From positions 1-40,129 of the forward strand of contig CAYVAR010000012.1 in the NCBI GenBank assembly GCA_964449675.1: a stretch of 40,129 bases of DNA, written 5' to 3'. Of the stretch, positions 13,520 to 22,529 are shown piece by piece. This stretch comes from CAYVAR01 sp964449675. Lineage in GTDB: Bacteria > Patescibacteriota > Microgenomatia > UBA10105 > UBA927. Made by a program: the position numbers and the translations under genes. Positions within the stretch are counted from its first letter, which is position 1. Each line of letters begins with the position of its first letter. A model generated the notes under the pieces. The model saw only the letters and a list, made by a program, of their open reading frames with translations. It was not told the DNA's origin and did no database searches.

Positions 13520-13886
13520 GCTTGCTCCCGATATTCAAAAAATAGTCAAGAAAGTTCTCCCCCACCTACCGTTTACCTATATAAACGAAAAGCGTATTGT
13601 GTGTATGCGTAGTCGTAAATCTACAAGTCGCGCTCGTGCGCGCATCTGGAGTTTTCCAAAAATATGGCAACTCGCACTCAAAATACCTGCTCACTATGTC
13701 ATAGAAGTCCTCTCGCAGCATTTTGATAAAATGAGCGATGATGATAAGACGAGAGTTATTATCCACGAACTTATGCATATTCCGAAAAACTTTTCCGGAG
13801 CACTTGTCCCCCATCGGGGAAAACATCATTACAGAATAGACAATCGTACTGTTGAAAAATTATTTCAGGCGTATAAAAACAGATGA
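13509..13886 (+). CDS. Putative zinc metallopeptidase-like protein
   Basis: 125 residues with H86-E-L-M-H90 (HExxH zinc site), then IPKNFSGALVPHRGKHH, where His102, His106 and His107 could supply a third ligand. A HELxHIPxxFSG...HRG pattern occurs in uncharacterised archaeal and phage-like metallopeptidase families. No signal peptide is seen, so it is cytoplasmic. The substrate is unknown. It is tightly packed (11-bp overlap upstream, 4-bp overlap with holA), which suggests one transcription unit with the Nudix and holA genes. Confidence 0.75.
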   Translation: MDIELAPDIQKIVKKVLPHLPFTYINEKRIVCMRSRKSTSRARARIWSFPKIWQLALKIPAHYVIEVLSQHFDKMSDDDKTRVIIHELMHIPKNFSGALVPHRGKHHYRIDNRTVEKLFQAYKNR

Positions 13887-14572
13887 TTACCCTATTACAC
13901 GGTGACAATATCGAAGCTTCTCGAAAAGAACTGACGAAGCTTAAGGAAGAAGCCAAAGGGAAAGAAGTCCGTCAGATAGATGGACGTTTGATTGATGAGG
14001 GCAGCCTTATCCAGGCGCTAGAATCGCAGTCGCTATTTGGTGGTGATACACTCGTTATTATTGAAAATCTTTTTAGTAAACTTGGGCGACAACAAAAACG
14101 CATTGTCCAACTTGCTAGCATTTTAGTAAGCTCTCAAGGAGCGACAGATATTATTGTATGGGAAGGCAAAGAGGTAGGAGCAACAGTGATAAAAAGTTTG
14201 GGTACGAGAGTAAACGCACAAGAATTTAAAGTACCAGTCGTTATTTTCCAATTCTTAGATTCACTTCGTTTGCAAAATAGTAGATCTCTTCTTTCTTTAT
14301 TTTCTCAAGCTACCCATCACGACGCACCGGAGCTGATTTTTGCCATGATTGTAAGGCGCATGAGGCAACTTATCATGCTCAAAGACAACGTGATACCAGA
14401 GGGCCTCCAGGGATGGCAGGCAGACCGTTTGACAAGTCAGGTAAAGTCTTTTACCATGGAAAAGCTTGTCTTTATGTACAAAAAACTTCTTGATATCGAG
14501 TATTCCATAAAGTCCGGTTCCTCACCGTTTACGCTTACCCAGCACATCGAACTTTGGCTTACGGATTTTTAA
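13883..14572 (+). CDS. holA: DNA polymerase III delta subunit
   Basis: Clamp-loader subunit that opens the beta clamp. The 229-residue product opens with ITLLHGDNIEASRKEL, the usual delta-subunit start, followed by an early SLFGGDTLVIIEN strand. A C-terminal helical domain (VRRMRQLIMLKD, QADRLTSQVKSF, LLDIEYSIKSG) is also typical. It is shorter than E. coli HolA (about 340) and closer to reduced delta subunits of CPR bacteria. It overlaps the preceding gene by 4 bp (ATGA). Confidence 0.85.
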   Translation: MITLLHGDNIEASRKELTKLKEEAKGKEVRQIDGRLIDEGSLIQALESQSLFGGDTLVIIENLFSKLGRQQKRIVQLASILVSSQGATDIIVWEGKEVGATVIKSLGTRVNAQEFKVPVVIFQFLDSLRLQNSRSLLSLFSQATHHDAPELIFAMIVRRMRQLIMLKDNVIPEGLQGWQADRLTSQVKSFTMEKLVFMYKKLLDIEYSIKSGSSPFTLTQHIELWLTDF

Positions 14573-14579
14573 TTATCTT

Positions 14580-15998
14580 ATGGCAACTCAAATTCCCGAT
14601 CATGTATTTCGCGGATATGACCTGCGGGGTCTTGTCGGGAGCGAATTGGATAGTGAGCGCGTAGAAATTCTTGCGAAAGGATACGCGACGTGGCTTTTGC
14701 AACGTCGTATCTATGATTGTGTCCTGGGATACGATTGCCGATTGTCGAGCCCCCAATTTAAAGATGCCATGGTAAAGGGGCTAACGGAGTCAGGAATTAC
14801 GGTTTTTGACATCGGCATGACGCTTTCGCAGATTGCCTATTTTGCCGGGTATTATTTCCGAACGCGCGGCATGGTCATGATAACCGCTTCCCACAATCCA
14901 AAAGAGTACAACGGATTTAAGTTTGGCACGGGTTACTCTGAAACGATGCTAACTGATGAAGTTATAGCACTTCGCGATCTTGTTAAATCAGGAGTGTTTA
15001 AAACCCGTTCACCTCAAGGTAAACATTTAAAGAAGGATATTAAAGAAGATTATATTGTCGATCTCACCCGACGGGTCGATGCAATAAGAAAGTTTAAAAT
15101 CGTCGTTGACGCGTGTGCAGCGACAGCCGGCGCATTCCTTCCGGATATTCTCCGCCGCGTCGGTTGTCGGGTTATTGAACAGAATACAAAGCCAGATGGC
15201 AATTTTCCTGTTGGAACGCCTGATCCCACCGAACGGGACGTTCAAGAGCGACTTGCCAAACGAGTTGTAGAAGAAAAAGCAGATTTAGGTTTTTCCTATG
15301 ATTGCGACGGGGATCGGATTGGCGTTGTCGATAGCGATGGAAATCTTTTGTGGAATGACACGCTGGTTTCTCTCTACGCCCAAGACATTTTGGATTTCTT
15401 GCCTGGATCAAAAATCGTTTACAATACCCTATGTTCAAAACAGGTTGATGATGTAATACGGAAAAAAGGCGGAAAACCAGTGATGTGGCTTACCGGACAC
15501 TCGTTTATTAAAGCGAAAGTCCGTGATGAGCGGGCGCCGTTTGGTGGTGAGCTTTCCGGTCACATTTATTTTGTCGATAATTTTTATGGCCACGATGATG
15601 GCGCTATAGCAACGCTTCGCCTATTGTCCTACCTCACACGAGTGAATAAGTCATTAAAAGAGGCCGTTACTGAACTTCCGCATTACATTTCAAGTCCTGA
15701 AATTAAGGTTGGTTGCCCGGATGCTATAAAATTTGCCCTTGTCAGCGAAAAAATAGGCGGAGCGATCAAAAAACTTTATCCCCAAGCTTCGTACGTTGAG
15801 ATTGATGGGGTACGGATGGATACCAAAGAAGAAATGCTCATCGTCCGTGCCTCCCAAAACGGCCCTTATTTGACCGTTAAATTTGAAGGAAAAACACAGG
15901 AAGCCTACGATATCCTCAAAAAGCAGGTTACCGAAATTCTACATAAATTTCCTGAGGTAGATTTTTCCAAGGGTGTCAATACGAAAGCACTTGAGTAA
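14580..15998 (+). CDS. Phosphomannomutase/phosphoglucomutase
   Basis: Alpha-D-phosphohexomutase converting hexose 6-phosphates to 1-phosphates for nucleotide sugars. The 472-residue product has FRGYDLRGLVG, the phosphoserine loop TASHNP (Ser104), metal loop DCDGD (Asp241, 243, 245), sugar loop GELSGHIYF and phosphate loop RASQNGPY. GELSGH suits dual mannose/glucose specificity. It lies 7 bp after holA and 2 bp before the PGI/PMI gene, and it opens a long run of carbohydrate genes. Confidence 0.95.
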   Translation: MATQIPDHVFRGYDLRGLVGSELDSERVEILAKGYATWLLQRRIYDCVLGYDCRLSSPQFKDAMVKGLTESGITVFDIGMTLSQIAYFAGYYFRTRGMVMITASHNPKEYNGFKFGTGYSETMLTDEVIALRDLVKSGVFKTRSPQGKHLKKDIKEDYIVDLTRRVDAIRKFKIVVDACAATAGAFLPDILRRVGCRVIEQNTKPDGNFPVGTPDPTERDVQERLAKRVVEEKADLGFSYDCDGDRIGVVDSDGNLLWNDTLVSLYAQDILDFLPGSKIVYNTLCSKQVDDVIRKKGGKPVMWLTGHSFIKAKVRDERAPFGGELSGHIYFVDNFYGHDDGAIATLRLLSYLTRVNKSLKEAVTELPHYISSPEIKVGCPDAIKFALVSEKIGGAIKKLYPQASYVEIDGVRMDTKEEMLIVRASQNGPYLTVKFEGKTQEAYDILKKQVTEILHKFPEVDFSKGVNTKALE

Positions 15999-16000
15999 TT

Positions 16001-17080
16001 ATGACTAATCTTGATGATGTAGCTGCGATGAAGAGGCTTGATCCGTCCGGAGTGTTGGAATCGACGGGGATGTTTGCGGATCAGTGTAAACAAGCGTGGG
16101 AAGAAGCATCAGCCATTAAGTTTCCGAAATCGTATGATCACATATACAATGTCGTGATTTGCGGTATGGGTGGATCTCGATTTACTCCGAGGACTATCAA
16201 AGAGCTTTTTCGAGATCGTATTAAGGAGCCGTATGAGATTAATGAAGATTACACGCTTCCTTCATATGTTGATAAAGATACGCTCGTTATTCTTTCTTCA
16301 TTTTCAGGTACTACAGCGGAAGTACTTTCCTGTGGTCAGGAAGCGCTTCGTCGTGGTGCGCGTATCACAGGAGTAATGAAAAACGGCGAAAGTAAAATTG
16401 CATCCTTTCTAAAATCCAACGGAGTAACAGGTTATTTTTTTGATCCGAAATTTAATCCGTGTGGCCAGCCGCGTATCGGCGGCGGTTACCTGCTGATGGG
16501 TCACGCTGGGCTTCTTAAAAGCTTAAGACTTCTCGATCTTAATGATTCGGAAGTAACAAACGCTATTGATTTTGCTCGTACTTTTAGCACGCTTCTTATG
16601 GCAAATGTGACAACTGATAAAAACCAAGCTAAACAACTCGCAAATACCTTACTTGATACACATCCCTTTATCGTCACGAGTGAATTTCTTCGTGGATTTG
16701 GCAATGGTTTTGCCAATCAGATCAACGAAACAGCGAAGATGATTTCCGACCCTCGATTTATTCCGGAACTCAATCATCACCTTATGGAAGGTCTCAAACG
16801 GCCAGAATCACTCCATCAAAATGGACTATTTGTCTTCATTCTTTCTAAACTATATAGCAACGTGATACAAAAAAGATTTCGTATTACAAAGGAGGTAGTT
16901 GAAAAACAAAATGTTAAGAATCTGGAAATATCACTCACCGGACCAAGTAAACTTGCACAAGTATTGGAATCCTATACCCTTTCGGGATATACAACGTTTT
17001 ACATGGCGATGCGCTATGATACTGACCCCGTCGCTATTCCCTGGGTCGACTACTTTAAAACGCAGCTTGCAAAAATATAA
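16001..17080 (+). CDS. Bifunctional phosphoglucose/phosphomannose isomerase
   Basis: Interconverts fructose-6-P with glucose-6-P and mannose-6-P. The 359-residue SIS-fold protein has VVICGMGGSRFTPRTI (first SIS sugar-binding loop), ILSSFSGTTAEVLS (second loop) and LNHHLMEGLKRPE with the conserved Glu and His of the bifunctional PGI/PMI family known from archaea and some bacteria. GMGGS usually reads on to -I-G; here Arg-Phe-Thr follows. It is separated from the mutase by 2 bp, so the two enzymes form a sugar-phosphate module fed by the FBP phosphatase at 22530. Confidence 0.92.
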   Translation: MTNLDDVAAMKRLDPSGVLESTGMFADQCKQAWEEASAIKFPKSYDHIYNVVICGMGGSRFTPRTIKELFRDRIKEPYEINEDYTLPSYVDKDTLVILSSFSGTTAEVLSCGQEALRRGARITGVMKNGESKIASFLKSNGVTGYFFDPKFNPCGQPRIGGGYLLMGHAGLLKSLRLLDLNDSEVTNAIDFARTFSTLLMANVTTDKNQAKQLANTLLDTHPFIVTSEFLRGFGNGFANQINETAKMISDPRFIPELNHHLMEGLKRPESLHQNGLFVFILSKLYSNVIQKRFRITKEVVEKQNVKNLEISLTGPSKLAQVLESYTLSGYTTFYMAMRYDTDPVAIPWVDYFKTQLAKI

Positions 17081-17121
17081 CCCTTGTCAATAGAGGAAAA
17101 ATTCTCCATACTAGATATACA

Positions 17122-19413
17122 ATGAAAAAATATGTTGTGTGGTTTACGGACGTTGATAAAGATGATGTTGATATTGTTGGTGGCAAGGGTGCAAATCTCG
17201 GTGAAATGACCAGAGCAGGTTTTCCGGTGCCACCAGGATTTATCGTCACCGCACAAGCGTATTACCATTTTCTCGATGAAAATGACCTTCGGATAAAAAT
17301 TCACGACGCGCTGTCCGGTCTTGATGTTTCCGATAGTAAGGCCCTTGATAAAGTATCCAAACAGATCGAAACTCTTATCACGCGATCCGCATTTCCCAAA
17401 GAAGTCAGTAGAGAAATTATACATGCGTATTTTTCTTTAGAAAAAGGCATGCTTCGCCACGCGCGCGTAGCCGTGCGATCTTCTGCAACAGCGGAGGATC
17501 TGCCGGGTGCATCGTTTGCCGGACAACAATCGACATTTCTCAATGTCCAGGGAGAAGCAAACCTTATAGAAAAAATAAAAGATGCATGGGCGTCGCTTTT
17601 TACGTCCCGTGCTATTTTCTATCGGGCTACTCAGAAGTTTGATCATTTTAAGGTTGGAATCGCCGTACCTGTACAAAAAATGGTTGAATCGGAAGCCTCA
17701 GGCATCATGTTTAGCATCGATCCGGTGACCAATGAGAAAGATGTCATCGTTATTGAAGCCATCTATGGCCTTGGAGAAATGATCGTCCAAGGGGCAGTTA
17801 CACCCGATCACTACGAAGTAGACAAAAAGACACTTGTTGTAAAATCGAAAGTCGTGAAAGTACAAGAAAAGAAAATGGTTAAAAAAGGCCAAGGAAATGC
17901 GGTGATTGATATATTCAAAAAAGAAGGTTCAAGACAAAAAATACGTGACGAGTATATAGTAGAGCTCGCAAGACTCGGGAAAAAGCTTGAGCACCACTAC
18001 TTCTTCCCGCAGGATATTGAGTGGGCGATAGAGAAAGGGAGGATATATATAGTACAGACGAGGCCGGTAACAACAATCAGACGTCAGATATCAGACTTCG
18101 GAAATCAGACGATCCGAAATCCGAAATCCGAAATCCGAAATCCGATTCTTAAGGGGGATCCGGCGAGTCCGGGTATGGCAAGTGGACCGGTTAAAATACT
18201 TAAATCGGCCAAGGAAATACATAAAATACAGTCGGGAGATGTTCTTGTAGCGGAAATGACCAATCCGGATTACGTCCCTGCAATGCGAAAAGCAGTTGCT
18301 ATCGTCACGGAACGGGGTGGCAGAACATCGCATGCAGCTATCGTATCGCGTGAGTTAGGTATTCCAGCTATTGTCGGTGCAAAAAACGCGATGCGTGTCC
18401 TCAAAGATGGGGCAGTGATCACCGTCAACGGAGCCCAAGGGGAAGTTTATCGCGGAGCTATAACATCAAATACTACCAATCAGACAAATACTACCAATAC
18501 TACCAAAGAAAAATATAAGCACATCAAGACGGCGACGAAAGTATATGTAAATTTGGCGGAACCAAGCCGTGCATCCGTAGTTTGCCGGATGAATGCAGAC
18601 GGTATCGGACTACTGCGTGCGGAATTTATGATGGCGCAGATTGGAACCCACCCCAAAAAATATCTCGAGGATAAAAAACAACACGTCTTTGTTGATGAAT
18701 TTGCCGGAGGAATAGAAACAATTTGCGAAGCATTTAATCCGCGACCTGTTGTGTACCGCGCGAGTGATTTTCGAACAAACGAATTTAGAAACCTCAAAGG
18801 TGGCGACCGATACGAACCGAAAGAAGAAAATCCAATGCTGGGATTTCGTGGTGCAGCTCGATACATAGCTGATCCGCGGGTGTTTGAAATGGAACTTGAG
18901 GCAATCAAACAAGTGCGAAACAAAAAAAATCTTAAAAATTTACACCTTATGATCCCGTTCGTCCGGTCGCCGCGGGAACTGCTTGAAGTAAAAAAGATTG
19001 TTGCAGGCAGCGGCCTTATGAGGTCATCAACCTTTAAGCTATGGATGATGGTCGAACTTCCTACCAACGTCATTCTTATCGATCAATACTTGGATGTTGG
19101 CATCGATGGCATATCATTTGGTTCTAATGATTTAACCATGCTTATTCTCGGTACAGACCGCGATAATAACGAGGTGGCGCAAGATTTTAAAGAGACAGAC
19201 GATGCAGTCATGTGGGCATTTGAACGCGTGATCAAAGCGTGCCTCAAACGAAATGTGACGACTTCTATGTGCGGACAAGCGCCGTCTGACTATCCGGAGC
19301 TTGTTGAAAAACTTGTCAGATGGGGGGTCACGAGTATCTCTGTAAATGCCGATGTACTGGATCAAGTGCGTGAAACAGTGTATGAAGCTGAGCAAAAACT
19401 GGTGCAGAAATAA
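17122..19413 (+). CDS. ppsA: Phosphoenolpyruvate synthase
   Basis: Converts pyruvate and ATP to PEP, AMP and phosphate, the gluconeogenic entry step. In 763 residues it has an ATP-grasp domain (GGKGANLGEM, RSSATAEDLPGASFAGQQ), a phosphohistidine domain (GGRTSHAAIVSRELGIPAIVG, His404) and a PEP/pyruvate barrel (RADFM-type LLRAEFM, SFGSNDLT, TSMCGQAP with Cys717). Two in-frame repeat tracts sit exactly in the linkers: four copies of CCGAAAT at residues about 331-341 between the first two domains, and ACTACCAAT-type units at about 450-462 between the second and third. The catalytic parts look intact. A related pyruvate phosphate dikinase role is less likely. Confidence 0.95.
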   Translation: MKKYVVWFTDVDKDDVDIVGGKGANLGEMTRAGFPVPPGFIVTAQAYYHFLDENDLRIKIHDALSGLDVSDSKALDKVSKQIETLITRSAFPKEVSREIIHAYFSLEKGMLRHARVAVRSSATAEDLPGASFAGQQSTFLNVQGEANLIEKIKDAWASLFTSRAIFYRATQKFDHFKVGIAVPVQKMVESEASGIMFSIDPVTNEKDVIVIEAIYGLGEMIVQGAVTPDHYEVDKKTLVVKSKVVKVQEKKMVKKGQGNAVIDIFKKEGSRQKIRDEYIVELARLGKKLEHHYFFPQDIEWAIEKGRIYIVQTRPVTTIRRQISDFGNQTIRNPKSEIRNPILKGDPASPGMASGPVKILKSAKEIHKIQSGDVLVAEMTNPDYVPAMRKAVAIVTERGGRTSHAAIVSRELGIPAIVGAKNAMRVLKDGAVITVNGAQGEVYRGAITSNTTNQTNTTNTTKEKYKHIKTATKVYVNLAEPSRASVVCRMNADGIGLLRAEFMMAQIGTHPKKYLEDKKQHVFVDEFAGGIETICEAFNPRPVVYRASDFRTNEFRNLKGGDRYEPKEENPMLGFRGAARYIADPRVFEMELEAIKQVRNKKNLKNLHLMIPFVRSPRELLEVKKIVAGSGLMRSSTFKLWMMVELPTNVILIDQYLDVGIDGISFGSNDLTMLILGTDRDNNEVAQDFKETDDAVMWAFERVIKACLKRNVTTSMCGQAPSDYPELVEKLVRWGVTSISVNADVLDQVRETVYEAEQKLVQK
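18084..18144. repeat. In-frame tract in ppsA: TCAGA units then four CCGAAAT heptamers
   Basis: Four perfect 7-bp units occupy 18114-18141, preceded by three TCAGAC/TCAGAT units. It encodes an SEIRNP-type peptide at the junction between the nucleotide-binding and phosphohistidine domains. The tract looks like an intergenic repeat that stays open in this frame. Confidence 0.85.
18469..18507. repeat. In-frame tract in ppsA: ACTACCAAT units
   Basis: Three ACTACCAA copies encode a Thr/Asn-rich stretch (NTTNQTNTTNTT) between the phosphohistidine and barrel domains. CCAATACTACCAA is shared with the intergenic tract at 7991-8003. Confidence 0.85.
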
Positions 19414-19528
19414 ACTCAAAACTCAAATGTCAAAGCTTAAATCCATAATTCAAAGCTAAAATCTTTAATAAGTTTTTTATTAGAAATACGTTGCAGTTTT
19501 GAATTTTGAGATTTGCGTTTTGAGTTAG
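19412..19528. repeat. Mirrored oligonucleotide spacer ppsA/eno (AACTCAAAAC / GTTTTGAGTT)
   Basis: AACTCAAAACTCAAAT at the left end pairs with ATTTGCGTTTTGAGTT (19511-19526) at the right end, 15 of 16 bases. Inner parts carry further CAAAGC and TTTTGA units. The 13-mer CTCAAAACGCAAA of the right arm (reverse strand) recurs in the acs coding sequence at 25266-25278. Confidence 0.85.
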
Positions 19529-19535
19529 TTTTTAT

Positions 19536-20810
19536 ATGTCTTCAAAAATTCAATCCATTAGAGCTCGAGAAATTCTCGACTCACGTGGCAATCCAACAAT
19601 AGAAACGACGGTCATTGGAGAAGGTGGATATACAGGAGTTGCTTCAATACCCGCAGGAGCCTCTTTAGGAAAGTATGAAGCTGTTGAGCTTCGCGATAAA
19701 AATCCGAAGCGCTATAACGGGATGGGAGTATTGACTGCAATAAAAAATATCGATACATTTATTACTCCGAAGCTCATTGGTCATGAAGCAAATGATCAAC
19801 ACGGTATCGATCAAATCATGATTGATCTAGATGGTACACCGCAAAAAAGTAAACTTGGTGCAAATAGTATGTTAAGTGTATCATTGGCTATAGCGGTAGC
19901 TAGTGCAAGCACACTGCGTATACCGCTGTATCGATATCTCAATGCACTTTTTTCAAAAAATACTCCGACACCTTTATCTCGTATACCAACTCCGACATTT
20001 AATGTGATAAATGGTGGTAAACACGGCGCAGGAAATTTAGATTTTCAGGAATTTCATATCGTACCCGCTTCCAATAAGGCCTACCATGATGCGTTGGAAC
20101 TTGGTGTAGAAGTATATCAAGCAGTCAAACAGATTCTCACCTATAGAAATGCTGTTCATTCTGTTGGAGATGAGGGTGGATTTGCCCCTGACTTATTTAC
20201 CAATATAGACGCACTTGACGTGCTTAGTCAAGCAATTCGAACCACTTCCTATCGATTTGGCATCGATGTTTTTTTTGGCCTGGATATCGCAGCGTCGCAT
20301 TTTAAAAAGCAATCAGGATATCTCATAAAAGATCGACCAAGCGCATATACAACAAAAGAATTTATTCAATATATTCACGATCTCCATGCAAAATATCGAT
20401 TGCTTCTGCTTGAAGATCCACTTGAGGAGGATGATTGGCAGGGATGGAAAACAATAACGAATTCATTAGGACATGATATGCTTATTGTTGGTGATGATTT
20501 TCTTGCGACTAATCCAGAGCGTCTTACGCGTGCGATATCTGAAAAAGCATGCTCTGCCATACTTCTCAAACCAAATCAGATCGGAACGCTTTCTGAATTT
20601 TTAGAAGTTGTCTCAATTGCGAAATCTCACGATATGAAGTGTATTATTTCTCATAGAAGTGGAGAAACCAACGATACGTTTATCGCAGATCTTGCTGTAG
20701 CGGTTCAAGCTGACTATGTAAAATTTGGGGCCCCTGCCAGAGGAGAACGGGTCGCCAAATACAATCGGTTACTTCAGATTGAAAGTGAATTATTTACAAA
20801 AAATGGTTAG
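19536..20810 (+). CDS. eno: Enolase
   Basis: Interconverts 2-phosphoglycerate and PEP. The 424-residue product has AREILDSRGNPT, ASIPAGASLGKYEA, the GGKHGAGNLDFQEFHIVP loop, VGDEGGFAP, the metal ligands in FGLDIAASHF and LLEDPLEEDDWQGW, then LLKPNQIGTLSE with the catalytic Lys and SHRSGETND. Length matches the family. It is flanked by mirrored repeat spacers on both sides. With ppsA upstream and gpmI downstream it forms the PEP to 3-phosphoglycerate segment. Confidence 0.97.
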   Translation: MSSKIQSIRAREILDSRGNPTIETTVIGEGGYTGVASIPAGASLGKYEAVELRDKNPKRYNGMGVLTAIKNIDTFITPKLIGHEANDQHGIDQIMIDLDGTPQKSKLGANSMLSVSLAIAVASASTLRIPLYRYLNALFSKNTPTPLSRIPTPTFNVINGGKHGAGNLDFQEFHIVPASNKAYHDALELGVEVYQAVKQILTYRNAVHSVGDEGGFAPDLFTNIDALDVLSQAIRTTSYRFGIDVFFGLDIAASHFKKQSGYLIKDRPSAYTTKEFIQYIHDLHAKYRLLLLEDPLEEDDWQGWKTITNSLGHDMLIVGDDFLATNPERLTRAISEKACSAILLKPNQIGTLSEFLEVVSIAKSHDMKCIISHRSGETNDTFIADLAVAVQADYVKFGAPARGERVAKYNRLLQIESELFTKNG

Positions 20811-20874
20811 ATGGTCAGATGGTTATATGGTGGAGTGTATTTAACCATTTAACCATTTAGCAATCTAGCCATTT
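20802..20874. repeat. Mirrored oligonucleotide spacer eno/gpmI (ATGGTTA / TAACCAT)
   Basis: The left arm ATGGTTAGATGGTCAGATGG and the right arm with repeated TTAACCATT units form an imperfect hairpin. The oligonucleotide and layout closely match the purA/guaB spacer at 1671-1752, 19 kb away, so the two share an origin. Confidence 0.85.
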
Positions 20875-20882
20875 CTTTTTTT

Positions 20883-22517
20883 ATGAAACCTGTAGTACTT
20901 ATCATTATCGATGGCTGGGGGATCGCACCTCCTTCAGCGGGAAATGCGATTTCGCAATCTAACGTACCCAATATGAAACGATTATGGAATTTATATCCTC
21001 ATACAGAGTTATCTGCTTCCGGTGAAGCAGTTGGTTTGCCTTCAAATGAGGATGGCAATACCGAAACAGGACACATAAATATTGGGGCCGGTCGTGTAGT
21101 CTATCAGGATCTCCCAAAGATAAATATGGCTATTACTGACGGATCGTTTTTTCGTAATGATTCATTTATCGCGTCCATCCGTTATGCAAAGCAGCATCGG
21201 TCTCATTTACATCTTTTAGGGTTGCTGAGCGACTCAGGGGTACATGCAAGTCGAGATCACTTGTACACACTGTTACAGCTTATTAAAAAAAACGATTATA
21301 CCAGTCCAGTTTATTTACACCTGTTTACCGATGGGCGCGATTCCCCTCCTAATTCATCAATCATCTTTATCTCAGAAGTAGAGGATATGTGTAAGCGATT
21401 GGGAGTTGGGACGATTGCGACCATAATGGGACGCTACTTTGCGATGGATCGCGATGGTAGATGGGAACGAACGCAGGAAGCATACGATGCCCTAACAACT
21501 CAAATATCAAAAACAGCACACAGTGGGCGAGCAGCGGTACAGAAAGCACAACATGAAGGAAAATCGGATGAATTTATACCACCGACAATGATACTATCTC
21601 CCCAAGGCGTTCCCTATCCACGTATAGCGGACAACGATTCAATCATCTTTTTTAACTATCGTATCGACCGACCTCGTCAGTTGACTCGCGCGTTTGTACT
21701 CGCCGACTTTGAAACACTTGGACAATCTGTATCGTTTGATCCGTATGCGGTAAAGTATTATCACAAACATGTTGTCGTAAAAGAGGATCTAAAAAAACCG
21801 TTCAAACGAAAAGTTATCGTGAATAATTTATTTTTTGTCACGATGACAGAATACGAGCGAAATTTACCGGTAAATGTTGCATTCCCACCGGAGCGAGTAG
21901 CCTATCCCTTGGGAAAAGTTTTTTCGGATTTAGATATACGTCAGCTGCGCGTCTCAGAAACGGAAAAAGAACGCTTTATCGGCTATTATTTTAATGGGAT
22001 GCGTGAAGATCCTTTTGCAGGAGAAGATCGGGTCATCGTTCCATCACCAAAAGTGGCTACCTATGATTTAAAACCAGAAATGTCTGCGTATGAAGTAACG
22101 CAAAAAATTCTTGAACGACTCGCTTTAGATGTTTATACGTTTATTGTCGTTAATTTTGCAAATCCTGATATGGTTGCTCATACGGGAAATATACCTGCAG
22201 CCATACGATCGTGTGAAGTCGTTGATAGTTGTATAGGGAAAATTTGCGACGCAATACTTGCTCGCAGTGGCGCTTGCATTATCACTGCAGATCATGGTAA
22301 CGTGGAAGAAATGCTTGATCTCGGTGGCGAAATAGACACCGAGCATTCACAATATCCTGTGCCCTTTATTATGGCAGATTTACTATATAAAGGTATAGCA
22401 AAAAAACTCCCCTTTGGTAAACTTGCCGATGTTGCTCCCACAATACTTGAGCATATGGGCATAGCAATTCCAAGCGATATGACGGGTAAAAATTTACTTG
22501 CGGATATGCCCGCGTAA
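20883..22517 (+). CDS. gpmI: 2,3-bisphosphoglycerate-independent phosphoglycerate mutase
   Basis: Interconverts 3- and 2-phosphoglycerate with two Mn ions; alkaline-phosphatase superfamily. The 544-residue product has IIDGWGIAP (metal Asp), HINIGAGRVVYQDL, FTDGRDSPPNSS, MGRYFAMDRDGRWERT, NYRIDRPRQLTRAF, NFANPDMVAHTGN and TADHGNVEEM. The nucleophile position that is Ser in characterised enzymes (GNSEVGH) is Thr60 here (GNTETGH). Thr serves as nucleophile in relatives such as phosphopentomutase, so activity is plausible. It is followed 12 bp later by the FBP aldolase/phosphatase. Confidence 0.94.
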   Translation: MKPVVLIIIDGWGIAPPSAGNAISQSNVPNMKRLWNLYPHTELSASGEAVGLPSNEDGNTETGHINIGAGRVVYQDLPKINMAITDGSFFRNDSFIASIRYAKQHRSHLHLLGLLSDSGVHASRDHLYTLLQLIKKNDYTSPVYLHLFTDGRDSPPNSSIIFISEVEDMCKRLGVGTIATIMGRYFAMDRDGRWERTQEAYDALTTQISKTAHSGRAAVQKAQHEGKSDEFIPPTMILSPQGVPYPRIADNDSIIFFNYRIDRPRQLTRAFVLADFETLGQSVSFDPYAVKYYHKHVVVKEDLKKPFKRKVIVNNLFFVTMTEYERNLPVNVAFPPERVAYPLGKVFSDLDIRQLRVSETEKERFIGYYFNGMREDPFAGEDRVIVPSPKVATYDLKPEMSAYEVTQKILERLALDVYTFIVVNFANPDMVAHTGNIPAAIRSCEVVDSCIGKICDAILARSGACIITADHGNVEEMLDLGGEIDTEHSQYPVPFIMADLLYKGIAKKLPFGKLADVAPTILEHMGIAIPSDMTGKNLLADMPA

Positions 22518-22529
22518 AGGAGGTAAATC
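22518..22529 (+). promoter_or_regulatory. Strong ribosome-binding site of the FBP aldolase/phosphatase gene
   Basis: AGGAGGT directly follows the gpmI stop and stands 7 nt before ATG 22530. It is one of few clear Shine-Dalgarno sequences in the window and fixes this start. Confidence 0.75.

Noticed and set aside
18084..18144. CRISPR array
   Set aside because: Units are 7 bp with no spacers, lie in an open ppsA frame, and no cas gene is present.
19412..19528. Mirrored spacers as ordinary rho-independent terminators
   Set aside because: They have long, mostly AT-rich imperfect arms, no consistent T-tract, and extend to the next start codon; termination remains possible but is not shown by sequence.
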